This document shows positions 14,799-21,640 of a stretch of 27,375 bases of DNA, one piece after another (position 1 is the first letter of the stretch; each line of letters starts with the position of its first letter). The position numbers and the translations under genes are program-made. Source of the DNA: Anaerolineae bacterium (GTDB lineage Bacteria > Chloroflexota > Anaerolineae > JAAYZQ01). The stretch covers positions 1-27,375 of the forward strand of contig JAFGIA010000227.1 in NCBI GenBank assembly GCA_016929795.1, written 5' to 3'. The notes under the pieces are model-generated. The model saw only the letters and a program-made list of their open reading frames with translations. It ran no database searches and was not told the origin of the DNA.

Positions 14799-16087
14799 GA
14801 GCCACCTCCCAGGCCGGGCATCCCCCATTCCACCCACACCTGCCCGGCCATCAGCACGCCGGACAGGGCAATGACGACGGGCCATGCCCACCGTTGTGAC
14901 GACAGGCCAGCGAGTGCCGCTGGCCAGGCCAGGTGCCACGGCTGAGCGCGCGCCGCACCCAACACAAATGCGAGCAGCACGACGGCGAACGCCGCGTCGC
15001 CCAGCCGGTGAAAAGAGCCGTCGCCGGCAGCAAGCCGGCGGATAATAAACAGGTAGGCTACCAGGTAGATTGCCAACCCAATGACCAATAGCCAGGTGGG
15101 CGTGGTGCCTGCGTCGCCGCGCCAGTTGGCTGGCTGCAAGAAACGGCTGGCGATCGCCGGCACGGCCTCCATCACGTCCAGGGGAACCAGAAAGAGGAGA
15201 GACACAAGCCCTGCCGTGATGCCCGATCCAACCAGTGTGGTCCGAATCTCGCGCGGCTCGGCCGCACGCAGGTGCTGCCACGTGTACAGAGCGAATACAG
15301 GCAGCAGGGTGACACTCACATACTTGATCCAGATCGAGATCACCAGGGTGGCAAAGGACACGGCCCATTTCCTGCCTAGCAGCAGCCACGTCGCCAGCAG
15401 CACGGCCGCCATCATCACCACGTCGTTGTGCCCGTCGCCTATGGCCATCCACACCAGTAGTGGATTCCAGGCAAAGAGATAGAGCGTTTCGACTTCACGG
15501 CCAGGGTGCAGCTCGCGCACCAGCCGCTCGATCAGCCATGCGCACAGGAGAAATGCAGCCGTTGCCAGGCCCTTGAGGTAAAGCGTGCCGATGAGCAGAT
15601 CGTGATGCGCCAGTGTGCCGGGCGAGGCCAGCACGATCCACGCCGGCCCATAGGCGGATGGCTGCGACAGGTAATCTGTCGGAAAGGCACTCAGCAGCCG
15701 GTCCTTGCCCTCATCCACGGGCGCATCCGTCAGCGGGTTGACCTTCAGATCAGTCAGGGCGTGGGCTTGACCCAGGTAATGAAAGAGATCCGACGTGATC
15801 GGCAGCAGCCAGAAGAGGGTGGCGGCAAAAGCGAAAGCAAAGGCCCACACGAGGGCGCGCGCGGCGCGGCGCTTGCGCACCCACCACCAGCCGGCGAGGT
15901 ATGCCGCCACCAGCACCACCACGGCCGACAGACCGGTTACCAATGCACCGTCGCCCAGGAGTTCCGACCAGCTTTGCAGGCGGGTTGCGTAGCGCAGCCA
16001 TGGCAAGCGGAGCGTGACTGCCAGATAGCAGGCTTCCATCAATAGGCCGGCGCCGGCCAGCCCGACTGCTCCACGCCACGCTGCCAA
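14795..16087 (-). CDS. GT-C mannosyltransferase-like membrane protein inside the riboflavin operon
   Basis: A polytopic protein of about 430 aa with roughly eleven hydrophobic segments. It resembles MptA/MptB and GT87-like polyprenol-phosphate-dependent alpha-mannosyltransferases: TSDLFHYLGQAHALTDLKVNPLTDAP in the first large loop, with Asp for the GT-C acidic motif, then YGPAWIVLASPGTLAHHD, and LFAWNPLLVWMAIGDGHNDVVMMAAVLLA, the AxNPLxlxExxGxxHND-like stretch. I chose TTG at 16087, 1 bp after the permease stop, with GGGAG upstream; another TTG lies at 16126. The end overlaps the ribY GTG by 4 bp, so it is translated as part of the operon. Its role beside a riboflavin importer is not known; glycosylation of an envelope lipid is the safest guess. 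Confidence 0.8.
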   Translation of the reverse strand: MAAWRGAVGLAGAGLLMEACYLAVTLRLPWLRYATRLQSWSELLGDGALVTGLSAVVVLVAAYLAGWWWVRKRRAARALVWAFAFAFAATLFWLLPITSDLFHYLGQAHALTDLKVNPLTDAPVDEGKDRLLSAFPTDYLSQPSAYGPAWIVLASPGTLAHHDLLIGTLYLKGLATAAFLLCAWLIERLVRELHPGREVETLYLFAWNPLLVWMAIGDGHNDVVMMAAVLLATWLLLGRKWAVSFATLVISIWIKYVSVTLLPVFALYTWQHLRAAEPREIRTTLVGSGITAGLVSLLFLVPLDVMEAVPAIASRFLQPANWRGDAGTTPTWLLVIGLAIYLVAYLFIIRRLAAGDGSFHRLGDAAFAVVLLAFVLGAARAQPWHLAWPAALAGLSSQRWAWPVVIALSGVLMAGQVWVEWGMPGLGGGS

Positions 16088-16088
16088 C

Positions 16089-16967
16089 CTACTTCTCCCG
16101 CCTCCAGCGCAACACCACCGCTTCAAGCAGCACCACAGCCCCGTACAGCGTCAGGGCGATCGTCATCAGCACAAAGAGTGCTACAAACATCAATGGGGTG
16201 TCGAACAGGCCCCGATTGGCCAGGTTCACCAGGAATCCGAGCCCCCGGTCCGACTGGGCGAACTCGCCCACCACCGCGCCAATCACCGACAGGGTGACGC
16301 CCACCTTCAATCCACCCAACAGCACAGGCAGGGCGGCAGGCATCTCCAGGTAGCGAAAGGTCTGCCAGCGGCTCGCCTGTAGCGAGCGCATCAGGTCCAC
16401 CAGTTCCTCTTCCACCGAGCGCAGGCCGACGATGACGGTGATCAGTACAGGAAAAAAAATAGTTAGCGCCGCCACGAGCACCTTCGAGCTCAGGCCGAAC
16501 CCAAACCAGACGATGAGCAGGGGGGCGAGGGCGACGATCGGTACCGACTGGCTGGCCACGATGTAGGGGGACAGAAAACGCTCCACCAGAGGGGCCTTGG
16601 CGAGGATGTAACCAAGGAGGATAGCGGCCGTGAGTCCGAGGGCCAGGCCGCCGAGGATTTCCACCAGGGTGATCGACGTGTGATACCAGAGGGTGCCGTC
16701 GCTGGCCACTGTCACAAAGCGCTGCCACACGCGCAAGGGAGTGGGCAGCAGATAGACGGGGTAGTCGCCAACATGTGTCACCAGGCTCCACAACCCGACA
16801 AGCATGGCCATCGCCACGGGTACCAGCAGCAGTTCGGCGCGGTGGCGTAGCCAGTCGATGGCCGATGTGCGGTTGATCGTGGGCCTACGTTCCTGTCGTT
16901 GGTGAACCATGTCGGTGCTTGCCGGTTCGCCTGTCCGTGCGTCAATCGATTCGTCTGTCGATTCCAT
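16089..16967 (-). CDS. ribX: Riboflavin ABC transporter permease (RibX, SsuC/TauC family)
   Basis: A 292-aa permease of the binding-protein-dependent type with about six membrane segments. The EAA loop is seen as EEELVDLMRSLQASRWQTFRYLEMPAALPVLLGGLKVG, with the conserved Gly replaced by Ser in this local copy. The hydrophilic N-terminus of about 45 residues (MESTDESIDARTG onward) is longer than usual. I chose ATG at 16967, preceded by GGGGG, because the longer ATG at 17012 has no good binding site and would put the riboswitch hairpin inside the gene. It is the first gene after the FMN riboswitch. Transport of riboflavin is inferred from that switch and from ribY. Confidence 0.87.
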   Translation of the reverse strand: MESTDESIDARTGEPASTDMVHQRQERRPTINRTSAIDWLRHRAELLLVPVAMAMLVGLWSLVTHVGDYPVYLLPTPLRVWQRFVTVASDGTLWYHTSITLVEILGGLALGLTAAILLGYILAKAPLVERFLSPYIVASQSVPIVALAPLLIVWFGFGLSSKVLVAALTIFFPVLITVIVGLRSVEEELVDLMRSLQASRWQTFRYLEMPAALPVLLGGLKVGVTLSVIGAVVGEFAQSDRGLGFLVNLANRGLFDTPLMFVALFVLMTIALTLYGAVVLLEAVVLRWRREK

Positions 16968-16973
16968 AAACAA

Positions 16974-17000
16974 GCCCCCAAGGCAGCAGGCCTTCGGGGC
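16974..17000 (-). promoter_or_regulatory. Riboswitch expression-platform hairpin masking the ribX ribosome binding site
   Basis: On the minus strand, GCCCCGAAGGC pairs with GCCTTGGGGGC around a 5-nt loop, with one mismatch in 11 pairs. The 3' arm contains the GGGGG ribosome binding site of ribX, and the start codon follows 7 bases later. The stem could block translation when FMN is bound. The bases TTGTTTAT after the stem are mildly U-rich, so termination is a second possibility. Confidence 0.6.
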
Positions 17001-17040
17001 ATGTCTCAACATCCACCACGCCGCATCATGGTCGATGCTA

Positions 17041-17220
17041 CAGCCTTCTCCCTTCCGGACTCTACCGTCGGCTCCGGAATTACGCCGGATCTGCTAGGGC
17101 ACGCCTGCGTGACACACGCTTGCGTGACACACGCTCGCGGGCTTGGCCTCTATGCTGGCCTCACCGCCGGTCGGGACTTGCGCACGCCCGTGGCGCCGCT
17201 TCACCCTGCCCCGAAAGCTG
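17041..17220 (-). ncRNA. FMN riboswitch (RFN element)
   Basis: On the minus strand the conserved RFN blocks occur in order: GGGGCAGGGTGAA, GACCGGCGGT, AGCCCGCGAGC, GCAGATCCGG, AATTCCGGAGCCGACGGT, AGAGTCCGGA and GGGAGAAGG. The closing P1 stem is CAGCTTT (17214-17220) with AAGGCTG (17041-17047), seven pairs including one G-U. The variable arm (about 17100-17137) is lengthened by two identical mini-hairpins. It lies between a TATAAT promoter and ribX. RFN elements bind FMN and turn off riboflavin synthesis or uptake genes; this gives the substrate assignment for the ABC transporter downstream. Confidence 0.95.
17106..17135. repeat. 15-bp perfect tandem repeat within the FMN riboswitch
   Basis: Two head-to-tail copies of TGCGTGACACACGCT (17106-17120 and 17121-17135). 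Each copy folds as a 5-bp hairpin: GCGTG, TGT loop, CACGC on the minus strand. It lies in the variable arm of the riboswitch, where length changes are tolerated. Confidence 0.9.
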
Positions 17221-17243
17221 ATACGTCAACTTGACCGGGCATG

Positions 17244-17272
17244 ATTATACCTCAAGTGGCGCGTGTTGGCAA
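17244..17272 (-). promoter_or_regulatory. Promoter of the ribX operon
   Basis: On the minus strand, TTGCCA (17267-17272), a 17-bp spacer and a perfect TATAAT (17244-17249). The -10 box lies about 24 bases upstream of the first riboswitch stem, so transcription should start just before P1. Confidence 0.8.
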
Positions 17273-17351
17273 CTCGCGCGCACCTGGGGATTGCCTCGCT
17301 GGGGATGTGCGACGATTGCCTCTTTGGAAACTCGGCCATCCATCCACAATA

Positions 17352-17382
17352 AATCACCCGCGAATCACCCCTGGTGGGTGAT
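17352..17382. promoter_or_regulatory. Operator-like repeat at the divergent exporter promoter
   Basis: AATCACCC occurs twice, 11 bp apart (17352-17359 and 17363-17370), and the second copy faces GGGTGAT (17376-17382), giving perfect 7-bp inverted arms with a 5-bp centre. The block runs into the -35 box of the exporter promoter. This spacing fits a dimeric regulator binding one face of the helix. No regulator gene is adjacent on the plus strand. Confidence 0.5.
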
Positions 17383-17409
17383 GACATCCTCCGATCCGGT
17401 CGTTATACT
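17381..17409 (+). promoter_or_regulatory. Promoter of the ABC-2 exporter operon
   Basis: ATGACA (17381-17386), a 17-bp spacer and TATACT (17404-17409), 40 bases upstream of the ATPase start codon. It is divergent from the ribX promoter. Confidence 0.6.
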
Positions 17410-17449
17410 GAGCCATAGGGCAAGCCAATACAGGAAAGGAGTGAGAACC

Positions 17450-18460
17450 ATGCCATCCATTCTGGAAGTCGACCGCCTCGTCAAAAAATTCGGCGACCAT
17501 GAGGCGGTCAAAGGAGTCAGCTTTTCTGTGGAAGAAGGAGAGGTCTTTGGCCTGCTCGGTCCTAACGGCGCGGGCAAGACGACGACCATCTCCATGATCA
17601 CCGGCGTCCTGCCGCCCAGCGGCGGCACGGCCCGCGTGGGCGGGCACGACATCCGCCGCGACCTGGCGGCGGCCAAGACGATCAACGGCCTCGTGCCCCA
17701 GGATCTGGCGCTCTATCCCACCCTGAGCGCCCGCGCCAACCTCGAATTCTTCGGCCGCATCTATGGCCTGCGGGGCAAGGCGCTGCGCGAGCGGGTGGAA
17801 GACGTGCTGCGCGTCGTCTCCCTCACCGACAGGGCCGACGAGGCCATCGAAAAGTACTCGGGCGGCATGAAGCGTCGCGTCAACATCGCCGCCGGCCTGA
17901 TCCACCAGCCGCGCCTCCTCTTCCTGGACGAGCCGACCGTCGGCGTCGATCCGCAAAGCCGCAACCACATTTTCGAAAGCGTGTTGCGCCTCAACCGCGA
18001 GCGTGGCATGAGCATCATCTACACCAGCCACTACATGGAAGAGGTCGAGTTGCTCTGCAGCCGCGTGGCGATCATCGACCAGGGCGAGATCATTGCCATG
18101 GACACGATCAAAAACCTGGTCGCCATGCTCGGCGGGGGGGTGATCCATGTTGGCGTGCCGCTGGCCGACGAGGACCTCGTTGCGCGCATCGGCGTGTTGC
18201 CCGCGGTCAAGGAAGCCTCTCTCCTGCCGCGCCCCGTCGCACCCCCTCCGGCCCAGGGCAGAGAACCGGAGAAAAAAGATGCGGCCCCGGCTCCTGCAGG
18301 CGATGTGGTCAAGGTCGTAGCCCGTAACAGCCAGCAGGCGCTGGTTAGCGTCATCGGCTTTCTCAACGAAGAGAACATCACCCTCACCTCGCTCGAGATC
18401 CTCGAACCCAACCTGGAGAGTGTCTTCCTGCACATGACCGGGAAGAAGCTGAGGGAATGA
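17450..18460 (+). CDS. ABC-2 type exporter ATPase (DrrA/NodI type)
   Basis: A 336-aa ATPase: Walker A GPNGAGKTT (37-45), Q-loop LVPQDLALYPTLSARANL (Gln84), signature YSGGMKRRVNIAAGL (136-150), Walker B LLFLDEPTVGVDP (Asp160, Glu161), H-loop TSHYMEE. The YSGGM signature and DPxxR D-loop are typical of DrrA-like drug/lipid exporters. A Pro/Ala/Lys-rich linker (about 262-282) precedes a C-terminal domain ending in ITLTSLEILEPNLESVFLHMTGKKLRE, as in the family. I chose ATG at 17450, preceded by AAAGGAG; the frame extends upstream but crosses the promoter. The stop overlaps the next start (ATGA). Confidence 0.93.
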   Translation: MPSILEVDRLVKKFGDHEAVKGVSFSVEEGEVFGLLGPNGAGKTTTISMITGVLPPSGGTARVGGHDIRRDLAAAKTINGLVPQDLALYPTLSARANLEFFGRIYGLRGKALRERVEDVLRVVSLTDRADEAIEKYSGGMKRRVNIAAGLIHQPRLLFLDEPTVGVDPQSRNHIFESVLRLNRERGMSIIYTSHYMEEVELLCSRVAIIDQGEIIAMDTIKNLVAMLGGGVIHVGVPLADEDLVARIGVLPAVKEASLLPRPVAPPPAQGREPEKKDAAPAPAGDVVKVVARNSQQALVSVIGFLNEENITLTSLEILEPNLESVFLHMTGKKLRE

Positions 18461-19716
18461 CCATGAAAGCATTGAGCATTACCTGGAAAGATCTGCAGGT
18501 CATGATCAAAGACCGGGGCATCGTGCTCCAGCTCTTTGTGTTGCCCCTCCTCTTTGTGCTGGTGCTCAGCGGTGCACTCGGTCAGGTGGGCAAAGAGGAG
18601 CCCGATGCGCGTATCGGGTTGGCCGTCGTCGACCTCGACGGTGGCGAGGCGGCCCAGACGCTGATCGAGCGCATCGACAACGCCGGGGGGGTACGTGTCG
18701 AGCCCTACGACGAGGCGGACGCCATGTCACTCCTCAAGGAAAACAACATCCCCCGTGTGCTGATCATCCCCGCGGGGTTCAGTGACGCCCTGGCCACCGG
18801 CGCGGGTGCGGGCCAGACGCTGCGCCTGCTCACCCACCCCGAGGCCGATACCCGGGAGACTGAGGTCGTGCGCCTGGTGATCGACGGGGTGGCGGCGGAC
18901 GCCTCTCTGAGCATCCAGATGATGGCCGCGCTGAAGCAGATGGGCGACATGCAGGCCGCCAGTCCCGGCGCCGATCAGGCGTTCAGCATCGAGCGCATGC
19001 AGGCGCAGGCACTCGGCCAGATGGTGCAAGCCGACACCCAACCGCTGATCAGCATCAACCGCCGGGTGCCGGGGGAGGGAGCGACCAAGGAGGTAGCTGA
19101 CTCGATGGGCTTGGGCGACATCGCCGTACCAGGCATCACGGTCTTTTTCATCTTTTACACGGCACAGACCATGGCCCGCTCCATCTATGACGAGAAAAAG
19201 GTCGGCTCTTTCCGGCGCCTGCTCGCAGCCCCGGTGAGCAAGATCTCGCTGCTCCTGGGCAAGATGCTACCCAACTTTCTCGTCGGCCTGGTGCAGGGCG
19301 CTATCATCTTTGCTTTTGGATTGTGGGGCCTGCCGCTAGTGGGCCTGCCTGCGGTCACGCTGGGCAACAACCCCCTGATCCCACTGCTCATACTCGTGCT
19401 GGTGTCCCTTTGCTCCAGCGCCTTTGGCATCCTCATCGCCGCCGTGGCGCGCACCGAGGGCCAGATCGGCGGCCTCAGCACCCTCGTCACCTGGATCATG
19501 GGCGTCATCGGTGGATCGCTCATCCCCCTCTTTCTGCTGGAAAAGTTCCTCGGTCCCCTGCCCATGATCGTGCCCCACTACTGGGCCAACCGCGCCCTGG
19601 TGGATCTGATGGTGCGCGGCGCCGGGTTCGGTGACGTCGTCATCGAAATGTTGGTGCTGCTCGGATTTGCCGGGCTCTTTTTCGCCGTCGGGCTGTGGCG
19701 GTTCGAGTTTGATTAA
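18457..19716 (+). CDS. ABC-2 type exporter permease 1
   Basis: A 419-aa permease. One N-terminal membrane segment (about 20-45) is followed by a large extracytoplasmic domain (about 45-225) and five C-terminal segments. Conserved stretches include FFIFYTAQTMARSIYDEKKVGSFRRLLAAPVSKISLLLGKMLPNF and the final GLWRFEFD. This is the ABC2_membrane_3 layout of drug, lantibiotic or linearmycin-type exporters. Its ATG overlaps the ATPase stop by 4 bp; a second ATG at 18463 is possible. It is paired with the next gene, a related 419-aa permease, presumably as a heterodimer. The substrate is unknown. Confidence 0.92.
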   Translation: MTMKALSITWKDLQVMIKDRGIVLQLFVLPLLFVLVLSGALGQVGKEEPDARIGLAVVDLDGGEAAQTLIERIDNAGGVRVEPYDEADAMSLLKENNIPRVLIIPAGFSDALATGAGAGQTLRLLTHPEADTRETEVVRLVIDGVAADASLSIQMMAALKQMGDMQAASPGADQAFSIERMQAQALGQMVQADTQPLISINRRVPGEGATKEVADSMGLGDIAVPGITVFFIFYTAQTMARSIYDEKKVGSFRRLLAAPVSKISLLLGKMLPNFLVGLVQGAIIFAFGLWGLPLVGLPAVTLGNNPLIPLLILVLVSLCSSAFGILIAAVARTEGQIGGLSTLVTWIMGVIGGSLIPLFLLEKFLGPLPMIVPHYWANRALVDLMVRGAGFGDVVIEMLVLLGFAGLFFAVGLWRFEFD

Positions 19717-19731
19717 GGAGGAAAAGCCACG

Positions 19732-20991
19732 ATGAAAACGATTCACGATACACTGGCTATCACCTGGAAGGAAACGTTGATTATCCTGAAGGATCGTGGC
19801 TCGCTCATGATCTTTCTCCTGCTGCCGCTCTTACTCGGTGTGATGATGGGGGGGGCGAACATGGCCTCCCGTAGCGTCGCCGAGGGCGAGATCCTCGTCG
19901 AGGTCAATCTGGTCAACCAGGATGCAGGCGACATGGCCACAGAAGTCGTCAGGGCCATCAAGTCGATCTCCCAGCTCGACGTCTCTCTCTCCAGCTCGGT
20001 AGTAGACGCCGAGGCACAGGTCCGGGCCGGCGAGGTGGCGGCCGCGATCATCATCCCTGAGGATTTCAGTGCCAGCATCGACGCGCATGAGCTGACATCT
20101 GTTGACGTCGTCGTCGATCCGGGCCAGCCTGAGGCGGCAAGCATCGTCGCCGGGATCATGAACCATGTCGTCGATGAGGTCACGATCTGGGGCGAGGTGC
20201 AGTACGGCGTGCGCACCCTGCTGGACGAATCGGGCCTGCTCTCAGGGGCCAGCATCGAGCAGCAGCGCGCCGTCACCGCCCAGACGATGGGCGTCATCAT
20301 GACCGCACTCGGCGACCTGCGCCGGGCCCCCGTAGTTGACGTTGCCGTCGAGGATCTCGAAGGTGCGGTGCTCAGCCCGGGCTGGGAGGCATTCTTTGCT
20401 CTTCTCTTTCCGGGGTTCACGGTCATGTTCATCTTTATGAACGTCAGCTGGGCGGCGTCATCCCTTCTCACCGAACGTGAAGCGGGCACCTTCCGCCGCC
20501 TGCTGGCTGCGCCCATCCCGCGTGGGGCGCTCATTGCCGGCAAGATGCTTGCCTTTATGCTCCTCTCGTGCGTGCAGGTCGTGCTCTTGTTCAGCGTGGC
20601 CGCCATCTTTTTCGGCATGCCCCTTGGCCAGTCTCCTGCGGGACTGGTGCTCCTCACGCTTGCCGTGGCTGTCACTTCCGCCGGATTGGGTATGCTCATC
20701 GCCGCTCTTGCCAGGTCTTCGCAACAGGCAGGTACTTTGGGGGTCATCCTGGGCCTGGTGCTTGCCGCCATCGGCGGCTGCATGCCTATGGCCAGCCAGC
20801 CGCTCCCACGCGTGGAGGGGTTCGTCGGCACACTGTCGAGGCTGACCCCCCAGGGCCACGCCCTCAACGGCTACTACACGCTGCTGGCCGAGAACGGCAC
20901 TCTGGCCCAGGTGCTGCCCGAGATCGGCATCCTGCTGGCCATCAGTCTTGTCCTTTTCATCATCGCCACCTGGCGCTTCAAATTCGACTAG
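19732..20991 (+). CDS. ABC-2 type exporter permease 2
   Basis: A 419-aa permease with the same layout and length as the preceding one: N-terminal segment (about 22-40), ectodomain (45-225), then MFIFMNVSWAASSLLTEREAGTFRRLLAAPIPRGALIAGKMLAFML and C-terminal segments ending WRFKFD. The shared TFRRLLAAPI/V block and end motif show it to be a paralogue, likely from tandem duplication. AAGGAGG lies 10 bases before ATG 19732, 15 bp after the previous stop. It likely forms a heterodimeric channel with permease 1 and the ATPase. Confidence 0.92.
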   Translation: MKTIHDTLAITWKETLIILKDRGSLMIFLLLPLLLGVMMGGANMASRSVAEGEILVEVNLVNQDAGDMATEVVRAIKSISQLDVSLSSSVVDAEAQVRAGEVAAAIIIPEDFSASIDAHELTSVDVVVDPGQPEAASIVAGIMNHVVDEVTIWGEVQYGVRTLLDESGLLSGASIEQQRAVTAQTMGVIMTALGDLRRAPVVDVAVEDLEGAVLSPGWEAFFALLFPGFTVMFIFMNVSWAASSLLTEREAGTFRRLLAAPIPRGALIAGKMLAFMLLSCVQVVLLFSVAAIFFGMPLGQSPAGLVLLTLAVAVTSAGLGMLIAALARSSQQAGTLGVILGLVLAAIGGCMPMASQPLPRVEGFVGTLSRLTPQGHALNGYYTLLAENGTLAQVLPEIGILLAISLVLFIIATWRFKFD

Positions 20992-21011
20992 AGCTGCGCA
21001 GGCAAAGGGCC

Positions 21012-21221
21012 ATGTTGCACGTCGAGATCCGGATTCGAGGCAGAATTGCCGAGCACTGGTCGAGCTGGTTCGAGGACCTGACGGTCGAGTACACCGACGA
21101 CGAGACGAGGCTGTCCGGGCACGTCGCCGACCAGGCGGCTCTGTACGGGCTCCTGTCGCGGCTGCGCGACCTGGGCCTGCCACTTCTATCTGTGGAGACT
21201 CTCGAGGAGAAAGCATCCTGA
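21012..21221 (+). CDS. Small protein at the end of the exporter operon, function unknown
   Basis: A 69-aa soluble protein beginning MLHVEIRIRGRIAEHWSSWF. It has a beta-strand/helix look: EIRIRGRI, then FEDLTVEYTDDETRLSGHVADQAALYGLLSRLRDLGLPLLSVETL. The DQAALYGLLSRLRDLGLPLLSV part resembles small proteins often found next to membrane or transport genes, but I know no assigned function. The ATG at 21012 has AAAGGG upstream and lies 20 bp after the permease stop, so it is probably co-transcribed. Acidic and hydrophobic; no membrane helix, signal or cysteine. It might regulate the exporter. Confidence 0.75.
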   Translation: MLHVEIRIRGRIAEHWSSWFEDLTVEYTDDETRLSGHVADQAALYGLLSRLRDLGLPLLSVETLEEKAS

Positions 21222-21225
21222 AAAC

Positions 21226-21271
21226 GTGCCAGGCACCACTCCCCGCCACCAGTCGCTGTGGTGCCTGGCAC
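21226..21271. repeat. 14-bp perfect inverted repeat after the exporter operon
   Basis: GTGCCAGGCACCAC (21226-21239) and its exact complement GTGGTGCCTGGCAC (21258-21271) around an 18-nt loop. The GTGCCAGGCACC core is itself nearly palindromic. It starts 4 bases after the stop of the small protein gene, so it may stop transcription or protect the 3' end, but no T-tract follows on either strand. A dispersed repeat unit is an equal possibility. Confidence 0.8.
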
Positions 21272-21295
21272 TCCCCTCACACTGCCCACACAACA

Positions 21296-21324
21296 TTGAC
21301 CCCTTGGGCACCCTGTTGTACAAT
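21296..21324 (+). promoter_or_regulatory. Promoter of the FHA-ABC operon
   Basis: TTGACC (21296-21301), a 17-bp spacer and TACAAT (21319-21324), about 60 bases before the 72-aa gene. Both boxes are close to consensus. Confidence 0.75.
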
Positions 21325-21384
21325 ACATTACGATCCCTTCTCTCTTCCCGACGGTACCGGGATCTGAAAGGAGCAGACAAAGCC

Positions 21385-21603
21385 ATGGAACTGGCCAAGC
21401 GTCCGATGTGGCAGGTCACACTCTTTGTGATCACACTCGTCGTGATAGCCTTCTGCCTGGTATGCGGGGGGGTGCTCGCTCTCCTCACAGCCATTGGCCC
21501 CATCGTGGTCACCCTCACGCCCGCCATAGAGGGCCCGGCACCACCTCTGCCTTCGCCCACCTCGGCGCCGGCCGCCGTGGCATCACCATCTGGCGCGCCC
21601 TAA
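21385..21603 (+). CDS. Small one-helix membrane protein with Pro-rich tail
   Basis: A 72-aa protein: short N-terminal MELAKRPMWQ, one long hydrophobic stretch (about residues 11-46), and a Pro/Ser/Ala-rich tail (PAPPLPSPTSAPAAVASPSGAP). The ATG at 21385 has AAAGGAG upstream, though with a long 12-13 base spacing. It ends 37 bp before the FHA-ABC gene and shares its promoter. It could be an accessory anchor for that transporter. I recognise no family. Confidence 0.65.
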   Translation: MELAKRPMWQVTLFVITLVVIAFCLVCGGVLALLTAIGPIVVTLTPAIEGPAPPLPSPTSAPAAVASPSGAP

Positions 21604-21640
21604 GCCTCTGTATCAGGCGCAAGAAAAAGCTCTGGCGAAC

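Noticed and set aside
13752..15452. A 566-aa frame covering ribY and part of the GT-C gene
   Set aside because: Only the part from the GTG at 14798 has a signal peptide and NMT1-like sequence; the rest is a shifted frame of the membrane protein gene.
12968..16967. Assignment of the ABC importer to taurine, sulfonate or thiamine precursor
   Set aside because: The domain family allows it, but the upstream element is an FMN riboswitch, with no TPP-type CTGAGA block, so riboflavin is favoured.
17106..17135. Start of a CRISPR-like array
   Set aside because: Only two adjacent 15-bp units without spacers, inside a riboswitch arm.
17354..18472. Minus-strand frame of 372 aa opposite the exporter ATPase
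   Set aside because: It is a high-GC antisense shadow of a gene with all ABC motifs; no recognisable domain and it crosses the divergent promoter region.
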